Under the pieces are notes generated by a model. The model did not search any database. It was given only the letters and a program-made list of their open reading frames with translations, and was not told the DNA's origin. This document shows, piece by piece, positions 41,497 through 53,400 of a DNA stretch of 64,000 nt; the first letter of the stretch is position 1; each line of letters opens with the position of its first letter. This stretch comes from Piezodorus guildinii. Its lineage: Eukaryota; Arthropoda; Insecta; Hemiptera; Pentatomidae. Location of the stretch: positions 144,177,143-144,241,142 of the forward strand of contig CM041292.1 of the NCBI GenBank assembly GCA_023052935.1, written 5' to 3'. Made by a program: the position numbers and the translations under genes.

Positions 41497-44400
41497 CATG
41501 TATACAATAGGTTACAGCGTTTTGGAGTATTTGATTCGGGATTTGAGGCATAACTATATGGGATTGAATCCATCAACTAACATGTAATGTAATTCATAAG
41601 ATATATTGTTAATGCTTTCTGTGCGTGCTCAACAAATTGAGTGATCATATTCTAGTATATTATTTTGGTATTTCAAAGGTTGGAGTACAGTACATAGCTT
41701 ATTGGGAACAGCAATTCAAGAACTGATAAATAAGATACTCAACTTCTATACTTAGGCTAAATTATAAGTAAAAGGCCTAATCCAATAATACTTACAAATG
41801 AAAAAAATAAAATATTCATCAAGGATCATTCAATGCTATTCAGTTTTATAAAATATAATTTTATATATAAAAGGAAAGCAAATCATTTCTTGTTTTTCTA
41901 ATTCAGTTTTAGACATTATGATAAATAATTAATAAATGAAGTTTTGAAAATGACTAGATCGTCGGAAACGTCTATTGTTTAGTTTATACAAAAAAATTAG
42001 TTTTTATTTAATTTAAAATAAAACATATCTGGAACTTATTAAAACCCGTTACGTTGACATTGTTTCAAATAGACGGCACCAACAGGTGGCTTGTAGCCCC
42101 GTCCACTGACAGATCACTGACAATAATTAATTTACGAGATTAATGGTTGCTTGAAAGCTATCAGCCACGGCAACTATGGTTCTATAAAGTTTATTAGATT
42201 ATTTATAATGGTATACGAAAATATCACGTATTAAAAGTAAATGCGGGGAGCCCGTGGCTGAGTGGCTAGCGCGCTAGTCTCTCATGCTACAGGTTGCGAG
42301 TTCGAATCCCAGCCCTTTTATAAGGATGTAATATAATGGGGATTTACTCGCAGCATCTCAATGTCAGCCAAATGGTGGCCACTCACAAAATTAATCGTGG
42401 GGAGTGATGACCTTACACTATAAATTAAATCGTGAAACGCGAGTGTAAACTCCCAGGAGATTACACCGCGAGGCCCAGGGCCTGCAGGGCCTGTCGTGCC
42501 ACTGAAAAAAAAAAAAGTAAATGCAATTGAAAGTAGCTACCGGGAATCTGCAAAACGATACGAAAGGTACTTCTAGCTAAAAGTTGATATTAAACTGTTA
42601 CCAGGAATCGGAAAGAGCTGGATAATTTCCCGACCTCCGATACTCCAACAATGATACTGGAAAACTCTAACTCCCTTATTCGCTGAACCAATTTCAATTT
42701 AAATATATATTAAATGAAATTTATAACAGTAAAATTTAAATTAAAAAAAAAAATACTTTTAATAATTCTGTAGAAAATGTATGCATATGATGTTAGAGTA
42801 TTATTATCTTCCATATTAAGACAGATTGTAACATATACGTATGAGCGAAGGTCCCAATCTATCTATTTCTACCTTAATCATTTCGACTTATTCAGCTTTT
42901 AAATATAGTTAAAATACAAAAGATTAAAGCATAAAACCGTTTACCAGTATATTTAATGAAGATCTTGGAATTTAGTTGTCAGTTGTAAAGCCCTTATTCA
43001 GAATATGTGTTATCTTTTTTTTTATTTGTTCTTATGTTCAAACAATGGTACATATGGAAATTATCCTTTTAAACGGAATAAATATATTTTTATGTATTAT
43101 ATATGAAATATATAAGCCCAGCAAATCCTCCGGATCCAGCAAAACGGTCTGTGTATGTGTATGTATATAGGTGTTTACGCCTGGAATATTATAGCAACTT
43201 TTTCGACAAAATCAGCGATCCAGAAGATTCAGTTTATACTTTTTATTTTTCACATTTTTACTATTTTCGAAGAACGGCTCTAACGATTTTGATTAAACTC
43301 GCTTTGTCTGTGCAATATTAAGTAGGCTTTGATATCATGTCGGTCTCATCTTGATTAAAACAGCCTGATGGTGCTTAATTGCGGATTTTTGAAATTTTCT
43401 TTCTCTAAGTACCTTGAATTTTATAGATCCCAAAATATTATTCATATCATCTTATTAACATTGATAAAAAACTAAATATACATATTAGACAAATTTGATA
43501 TCCAACTAAAAGAGAAAAATTTGTTTTTTTTTTTAAACCGAAGAATAGTAATATAGATGTATAATATACCGTTTGAAAGCTTAAGTGTTTAGATTTTTTC
43601 GTAATACTATAAACAAAATGTAAAAGGAAATGGACAAACACGAAAAGTATGTATGCCTTATGTGATTATTGTAGATAATAACTTCTATTGTTTTTAAATT
43701 TTAACAATATTTAAAGTTATTAAATAGTTTTTAACAACGGAGGTAAGCGAAAATCGTGTGTTGAGTGCACCAGAAATTTTTTTTCGGTTATGAAAGAATT
43801 TTTGAAAATAAATAATAAGTTGGTTCCTTAATCTTCCAAAAACAGTTTATTACACATAAACAAACATCAAAACGAGTCAACGTTTCGGGGCCTTCCTCAT
43901 CATCCGGACTCTCTATCACTTTATATTTTAATATTCTTGATAATTTGTCAATAACATTTATTCTAATATTCTTCATAAGGTTGAAACTATCCTTCATCTA
44001 TACATTCATAATAAAAATATGTTATTAGGAAGAATGCAATTTGATAATAAATAATAAGTTGGTTCCTTAATCTTCCAAAAACAGTTTATCAGACATTAAC
44101 TAACATCAAAACGAGTCAACGTTTCGGGGGTCTTCCCCGTTATCAACTGTTTTTGGAAGATTAAGGAAGCAACATTTTATTTATTACCAAATTGCATTCT
44201 TCCTAACAACTAATTTTTATGAAGTATTTCTGATGTATTATCTACAAGCTCTCTAAATTAGACTTACGTTCTTATTAATACCACAAGATTTCAATGCTGA
44301 GCCTCGTAGTATTTGGCCGCAGTTGATGGTCGGTCCCGGAGCGAGAACCATAGTACCTGCAAACCGGTTCTGAGAGACGAAGCTTCCGCTAGGCTGCAGC

Positions 44401-47400
44401 CGGTTCGCCTGCTTTCATTGCAGAATATTCAAGGAAGTGGGACAAACCATCAATCTCTTGCTCTGGCTCACCTCCTTCCGTTTGTGGTATCGCCTGTCGT
44501 ATTCCGCGATTAATGGAACGACGTTACATCTGGGTTACGCCGTTTTGGAGTATTTGATTCGGAATTCGAGGCAGAACTAAATGGGACTGAATCCATCAAC
44601 TAACATGTTATGTGCATCGTAATTCAGAAGATATATTGGTAATGTCTTGTGTACGTACTCATCAAATTTAGTAATTCGTCCATATTTCAGTATATTATTT
44701 TTTGTATTTCAAAGGTTGGAGTACAGTACATAGCATATTAGAAATTGGAATTCAAGAATTGATAAATAGGATACTGAAATCCTATACTTAGGCTAAATTA
44801 TAGGTAGTTAAATAATAAAAAAACACAGCATGACTAGGAAATTTCATTAAATAAAGAGCCGATAAAACTACCTGATTGTCAAAGAAAATTATATAATAGA
44901 TTATTTAATAAAAAACATGTTTCTATTGAAATGTTGCAATTAATTCTTTAACAATTTATTTTCATCACGAACCGAACTTGAAAATTCTTAAGTCGATTTT
45001 AACAACAGAGTTAAGTGAAAGCCGTTTGTTTTTCACACTAAACTTTTAAGTATTATAGGAAGATTATTAAATATTATAGTGAAAATATAGGCATTTAGGA
45101 TACATAGTTTTAAAAGAATTTAATTATTTTAGTAAAATAAATATATCAATAATATCGAAGTTTTAATCCAATCAGATTTTTTTTTTTTTAATCACAGAAA
45201 ACCAATACATAAAATATCGCTAAGCTATTCGACTGGTGCCACAGATTAAATCTGCTAGGATAGTACTGTGGGTACGGATTTTGATAACATTTTTTATGGG
45301 GAAGCTATTAAAACAAACGAACGACCGAATACTGGAACGCAATCGGCTTCATTGCAGCCATCGTCTATTGCTTAGATTTATGAGGTTTTTCTTGGCCAAA
45401 GGGTTAATAAATGTTCAATACCTTATACCAGTTTATTTATATGTCTTTTGAGAACTGTCCTTTCCCTGCTGTATTGTATTAATTCATATTAGCAGTTCTT
45501 AAGCCTAATTACCACCGTCTGCAACTCCTATGTCTGAGATATGATACACCTCAGGTTGTGGTTTTAGCTCCCACCAAGTCTGATGGTGAACAGCCTTAGT
45601 AGCTTCCTGTCTGTGATGATCAACCCGTAATAATTACTCTTATTTTTGCCTCGACAAATGTAGACATTAAACTCTTTAATATTAAATCGCATGATCTGTA
45701 AAAATTGAAGACAAAGGATTGTTTTTATATCATTATAACATTAGGTGTACGCTTAAAATAAACATTATAATAAAATAATATCCGAAATCACTAAGTGTCA
45801 ATCTTTCATGCCTTTAGCGATCTAGGTGGCTACAAATATTGTTTCGCCAAAGTAGCGCGAGAACTGTTGAATTAAATATAGCTGTTTTATGATCCTACTG
45901 TGAGTCTTACAAACAACCAAACAAAAAAATTGTTTGTAAAGTTATAAATTATTATCCATATTATTTGAAAAATGTTCTCTGTTTTTCCTATAAATCCAAG
46001 CATAAATAATGTATTTTTTGATTATACATATATTTACTTTAACTACGTATTTATTTTCAAACTAGTATTGATCCGTACTAGTGATATTTTACCCATTCAA
46101 TATCAATGCCTATCGACCTCGAAGAATTGCAATGAAGCAAGTATTTTCCTTAATCAGCTTCACTTCAGCTCAATAACGGTTATTTATTCATTCTATATAA
46201 AGAAAATAATTGGAATTATATTGAAATCACTTTATAATTAATCAAAAACTTTATATTTGCAGATTACGAATAAGAATATAATTATCAACTAGAGTTTAAT
46301 TGAATCTATTTTTTTTATTGTACTATAAAATACTATGACATACATTTTTTTTAACAAACGTTTATTTTCCTTAAAAAACATTATAGTTTAAAAAATCAAA
46401 CAGCTTAGTTCAGAATGCAATTCTATTTACTCAGAAGGTTTGTTGGCTATTAATATTTCAAGAAATCAGCAGTTCCATAAAAAGATATTTTCATTTACTC
46501 AACATATTTTAATTTGTCATTCTTATAGTTTTGTTCTTAATATTACAGATATTTTTTACATCTCTTTATTATTTTAATATTTTACAAAAAATAATAAGTA
46601 AGTTATTTTGTCTAGTTATGAGGGCTTTTATAACTATATTTATTTGTTTATCCTCAATTTCAATAACGACAAATATAAAGAGAACAACATTAATTAATTC
46701 TGTTCTGTTGACTTTAAGACTCATTTTGCATTAGAAAAGAAAAGTTTCCTTATTGTATGCTGAATATAGAGTTTTACTAACGAAGTCCTTTAATCCTAGC
46801 CACTATTGTATTCAGATGCTGTGTTATAATTTGAGAAGCATCTTGTCATTAGCAAGTATTTGCAATACAATGCACAACAACATACCTAATTATACCAAAC
46901 ATTTACCCACGTAAGTGTATCATCCATCGGCCATACAAAGACATTTTTTGGGCTCCTTTTTTTTTTTTTTTTTTTTACGAAATTAAAATTATATTGTACG
47001 TATATATACATAGCTAAGATACTAACGAATCGAGCGAATGAATGTACCTCTTCATGCACAAACATTGTATAATTGAGTATTATTTAATATCAGTTAGCCA
47101 TTTTCTTCATTGAAATATTTTGACAGAGCTTAAATCCCAAATTTAAAAATGCTTTCTCTTAGGTAACTTGAATGCTCTTCATTTAAAATAATTAACTATC
47201 TTTAATGTAAATGTTAAAAAAAATAAACTTAAACTAAATTAAAGTAGAAATATTTTTTTTTTTTGTTATTTAGAGTAGTATTAAAAGAGTTTATTTTAGA
47301 AAAAAAAAAGTTAAATATCCAAAAGCTGTAGTTGAAGATAAAGGATAGTGATAAAACATAAAGGACTGATTTTTTAAAATTATTTAATTAAAAATAAATA

Positions 47401-50400
47401 TTTCCACGGAAATTCAAGGTGTGTGAAAATTCATTTGAAGCAAACCGGTAAACTTTCTCATTGTGTGCATCAAATTTTATTATATCTCTGTCTCCAGATT
47501 ATAAATTTTCTTAATTGTTTATAAATTTAATCTAAATCAGATTTTTTTTAATTGTGCACCTTTTTCTTGGCGATATTAGATTCTGCGACTACATGATCCT
47601 TGAATGACGTACAAAATATGTTTGATGTTATAAATGAGCAAGACATGTTATAAATACAAATAATACAATTTTCAATCAATTAAAAAAAAATTAATATTTA
47701 CAAATGTTCATAAAAATGCAAGTAAATGTGTGATAAAGTAATTATTGGTAAATGACCTTACTTATATAATTTGAAAACCCAGGAAAAAAGTGTTATTCTC
47801 ACTTTACACATTTTCCATTACACTTTTTCTTTTTTTTTTTTATTACATTGCTTACTGATATTTAAGATTTTCAAAAGGTACTATTTTTTTTTTGTTTCTG
47901 TTTTGTAATTTATTGTTCTATTTAATTTAATGTAATTTGACATTTCTTTTGTTTATATTGTAAATATTGTATAAATGGGATACTTTAGCAATATTATTAT
48001 TGTCCATTGTGACAAACTGTAATACATACGTATAAAAAAAAAAAAAAAATGGTTCTATTATTATTTTTGATGATGTTTATTTGAATTGAAGAAAAATTAA
48101 TTTTATAAATGGGAGTTATTGATGGCTTATTTGAATATAATGAATTAAATTATAAATGATTTATAAGTTTATAATGAAACTAAGCTTCCTGATAGGATAT
48201 CATTCATGATACTATTCTTATTTTCTTACTCCTGCGAATTTGTGGTAAACTTAACTAATTTCGTTTCTTATTTTGGTTGCTGTAAATTATTTTGAATAAT
48301 GATAGTTACAAAGCTGAGGATCGTACTCTGTTACAGTCGCTGGGAAACCACGAGTTCGACGACGGGGTGGCGGGGGTGGAGCCCTACCTGAAGGCGGTGA
48401 GGACGCCCTCGGTGGCCGCCAACCTCGACCTCTCTGCCGCCCCCGGCCTGGCTCAGGGCAACCTACACAGGTCCTGGAACCTCAACGTCAGCGGGGTCAA
48501 CGTCTCAATCATCGGCTACCTCACTCCGAAGACCAGTGTCTGTATTCCTCTATAGTCAATGAAATATTTTAAAAATGTTCTTATATAGTCTAACTAGATA
48601 TTTCTCTAAATTTAGTACCTGGCACAGTCGAGACCAGTCAAGTTCCTCGACGAGGTTCCAGTACTTCGGAACCTGTCCAAGGAAGCAAAGGCACAAGGGG
48701 CTAAGATAGTGATTGCCCTAGGACACTCCGGTTTTAACATGGACGTAGAAATAGCTGAGAAAGTTCCGGACGTCGATGTGGTTGTTGGAGGACATTCGGA
48801 CACCTTTCTATACACAGGTGAATTACATGAACAATACCAATACATATAATTAAGAGGATATTGGTTATTTTTCTCTATACACATTATTATTATAGCTGAC
48901 TATAAAGTTTGAATCGTTGCAAGCGACTGTTGAGGTTAATGGCTAGGTATATAGTGTATTATACACTCCGTATTTAGCGCATTGGGTTTCGTTCTTGACG
49001 TTCTCATAGTTGTTAAGGCAGGAAGCTAGATGTCTATAATAGGAAAAATAAACCAATAGACCCACATACCCATCTAGTTACTATTATCGATCTGAACCAG
49101 TAACTCAGTACAGGGTTATTATTCAAATAACTCTTAATCGAAATAACGAATATTTTTCATTAAATAAATTTTAATTGAACACGAATAAATTAAATAAATC
49201 ACTTCTGCCTCTCTGGTCGTTTATTTAATATTGTGAAAATTGTAAACCGTTCGACCATCAGTAATTTTGATATTTCGTCAGACTCACGGGAAATACTCTC
49301 GCTTTAGGTATAGTAAATAATAGGGAAAATTTGAATATCATGGCATAGAGGATAATGATAAAAGAAGAATTGAGATGTTGATTTCCAAAAGATATCATAT
49401 CCATTTTAGACAAGTTTAGAGGAAACCCAAAAATTAGTCATTTATTTATTATTGGATCAATTTACGTTATTTTTTTTTTTTTTTTTTATAAAAATCTGAA
49501 GTTGATTGTGTGTTCCCAACTTATTTTTTTCAAATTATTGCACTTTTCTCACGACTTTTAAACATTATAAAATAGATATAGTACTTTTTGGAAGAATATA
49601 AAAAGAAAGAAAGAAAGTAAATTTTATTCTGGGACCTTCAGCCCACTAAGAATAATAGAAAAGTACAGAAACTAAGACTTGAGTCTGGCACAGAAACAAA
49701 ACATAAAAGAAATACAAACTGAAGATATAATTATATTATTTATAAAAAAAGTAAATAAGACTACTTAGTATATATATGTTTATAATTATATAATCGTATG
49801 GGTGTATGTGAAGGGATATTATAATTGTGCTTCTTATGGTATAATAAGATCATAGAGAAAAACCAAAAGAAAGAAAAGGAAAAAATAAATTTTTAACATA
49901 TTTGTAGTGGTCCTCATTTTAGAATGGAATATGACGATTATTGTAACATTTTGCTTTACAATCAGTCGGAAGATGGATGAACAGTTTGTTTTTAAATGAG
50001 GTTACAGAATTCCAGAACGATTTGGCACGCAGAGTAAATGATTTTATAAAGGATGTTTTTTCAATGAGAAGGGAAATAGAGGTTAGTGGACTGGGATCTT
50101 GTGTTAAACGAATGTACCGATGAAGAAGGGATGAGTAGGTTAAGAATGTAGAATGGATTTTTGGTATTGTAAGTACGAAATAGGAAACCTCCCAAGAAAG
50201 TTTTCTTGCGAAAACATATTAGAAGAAAATATAATGCGAGATAGGTTGATAATAGTCTCTATAACCTTCCTCAAACATTACTGAAAACTAACGTCTTTAT
50301 AATGTTAATTAATAAGTTATGAATATCTCCTTATTCTTCCACTGAGAAATATCTTTCTTTGTTGGTTAATTACATTTATTATCTATTCTTTATAAAGAAA

Positions 50401-53400
50401 GTGAATATTCAAAGAACCTTTTATCTATTTATAGCATTATGACAAAGAAGTATGTAATTATGAAGTTTGTTTTAAATTTGTACTTACTATTTGTCTGAAT
50501 TTAGCAAATTTATCTATATTATTAACTACGAGTGAACAATATTTAACTAAAAAATTGATAAATTTTAAGCTTTTATTTTACATTAAAAAAGAAAATTGGC
50601 TAGTTTAGATCAGGCAGGTTTTACATATTTAGCAAGTTCAGAGGAATGCTAATTCCAACTATTTGCTGGATCAAATACCATTATTTTATTCAAATGTGAG
50701 TTTAAAATTTTAAACCAAATTAATGTTGCTGAAGAAGAAAAAACTTAGTTTAATTGAGAACCTACTAGGAACCGAAGCAACACTACTAAGTTTTTTAAAA
50801 TAGCCTAAAAGCTGATTATTAGGATAAAACCATTGGTACAAATAATGCGGTGATTCATGACGTGCTAAATGAACCTTTAAGATGCACCAAATGAAGAAAA
50901 CAATAAATTAATGGTTATATATTACAGGGTTAGGTGCTACAGCTATATAATAGGAAATACAGTACCTTTGGAATAAAATGAAAGGAAAGGTTGTGTATTT
51001 ACAAAGGATATAGTACGTTTTGGACAGGATGGTTTTAGTACTTTTTGGAATTAAATAAAATTGGACTTAGTATCTTTTGGAATGAATTTTTATGTTTTTT
51101 TTATAGATAAAACTAAACCATTAAAATACAAATATCTCAAAATATCAATTTAGAAAATAATGTCCTTCAGTACCTCATGGAAATCAATGCCTAAATTATT
51201 GAAATTGTAGTGATCCTGTTTTATCGCAAAGAGTTATAGATATAAGTTAATAATCTGGATAAGGATTAATATTTTTTAACGTACAACAATCTGAAAAACT
51301 ACTGCATTATCATTTTTTTTTTTTGTTTTACGCCCTTCTAAGTAAGAAAAACTGGCACGATCCCATCATAAATATAAATGTATGTCAGCGTTCTTTAAAT
51401 ATCGCACAATAATGACAGCATGGATTCCATGCCATAGAATATCTTTGCAATTAAAATTATGAGAATTTCTCATTTTGCATTTATCTCAACGATCGAAATA
51501 TCTTAATGCTCAATGCTTAAAGTGTTTTAAAATTATTAAAAAAAAAAAAAATTAATAAATGAAAAAAATTTTTTTTTTTATTTCCTTATTCGCCTCTACT
51601 CTTAAGGGTGAATTGCGTGATAATATGTTTAAAATATATTAATAATATATTAAATAGAATAATATATTAAAAATAAAAACGTGATAATATATTAGAAATA
51701 AAAAAAAATAAAGAGAATAAAATGTTCTCCGATTTAAAGAATTATTTTAATTTAATATTAAAACACAATATTATTGATTTTATTTAATGATGAAATGTCT
51801 CAATATTAGTATTGGCTTGTGATTCACTCCAATGTAAGGTCAACTTAGGAAATGTTCCTGAAATTGCTGATTTTACAAAGTTGGTAATTTTCCATCACTT
51901 CGTTTGCGGTGGGTTTCTCCCAGAAGAACTAAAAATAATTTTATTTTCTTACCAATTACATCGTTTTCCGAACTTTTTTTTTAAACGAACTATTGTTTAG
52001 CAATCAAGGACACTTAATACGCATGTTGATAATTAAAACCTTTTTCTTAATCTATATTTATGAAGAAAGAATAAATTCCAAAGATTTAAATTATAATTTT
52101 ACTCCGTTTCACAATTTCTCATAAACGATCTTGACTAACTGATTATATTGATAAAAAATAATTATCTTACATCACGTCAATCATATCCTCACAGAATAAT
52201 CCTGACGAGGCTTGAGTCGAAAATCTGCCTATTTAAAAAATAAATTGTAATATTTTGTTCTTATTAGTAATAACAAATTTTAAATATGAAATGTCCAGTA
52301 ACCACAATGCCAATGGAATTTCAAACCAAGTTTTGGAGACCCCAGGGCTGTCTGTAATTCAAGCCGCATCACTAGTATTGAAAGCTTGTGGAGACTTAGT
52401 AGAATGGTTCAGCACTAAAAATAGAAAGTAATTTTTTTAAAAAATATTATAATTTCGATTATATTTTAACGTTATGCCTCACTTTTTAAAAAGACAATGT
52501 GACTCATTAAGCTTAGGTAAGGCTTCATTTAGAAATTAGTAATATACGTCGATATGAAAATAGTCAAATATATTATACGTAACAGTTACGTAATTTATTT
52601 AGTTTTGTAAGTAAGTATGTATTTTATGCGAATGGTAGAATTATTTATTTTTTTTACAAGAAGGAAACGAAGGATACAACACTAATCAAAATAGAAAATT
52701 GAAGAAGATTCCATTTTATTTTCAGATTGGTTGCTGTAACGAGGTTGAGGTAGGCAAGGATATCCCCTGATGATGACAGCGCATTAATTAGCTGTCGAAA
52801 ACGTTCATACTTTGAATGAATTCATAATTGCCAACCGACAGATACCCAATTCTATTACCTTGGCAATAAAATATCGCCGAAATATATATATATATATATA
52901 TATAATATACTATATAATATATATATATATTACTATATATTTATCGAACAGTACTTATTGCTTTCTCCAAAGTTTAGCTAAGTGCATTAACTAGGAAATG
53001 AAGAAAATACTGGAAATATAAAAGTAGCCAATTATAACTCGTGATAATCTTGAATCGTTGAATTAATAAATAGCCTAGGGCTGTGAACGTAATATAAAAA
53101 CTTGCCAACAGGCGTAAAAATATAAAATCAGAATTACTGACAAAGATTAGAACCGCCCTTTAAAATATTCATAATATTGTTTTCTTTTGAATAAGTAATA
53201 TTATTGTTTATTAATTTTATATTAAATAAGAATAATGCACATGCGTCAAATAACATGTACGCTTTATTAAAAATAAAGAACTTGCATTTTAGCGAGCTTG
53301 GGTTCCCAGTAGAGCTGTACCCTAAAATATATTTACTCTTATAGACATTGTCAACAGTTGTCTGGTTATGAAATACCTGGAGAACATTTATAACTCAATG

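Larger units (their letters stand above)
4278..48336 (+). other. Intron 1 of the 5'-nucleotidase gene (about 44 kb)
   Basis: Bounded by the strong donor GTGAGT and the acceptor TTACAG, phase 0. It fills two thirds of the window and contains no other gene that I can support. The contents are SINEs, LINE relics, foldback elements, (TA)n tracts and unassigned AT-rich sequence, listed separately. 4300-5400 in particular holds nothing recognisable. Confidence 0.85.

Noticed and set aside
42245..42320. Possible functional tRNA gene
   Set aside because: A and B boxes are good but the acceptor stem does not pair, and the unit continues into a 190-base body with poly-A and target duplications. It is a SINE.
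48612..48884. Minus-strand ORF opposite exon 3
   Set aside because: Shadow of the coding exon; no motif.
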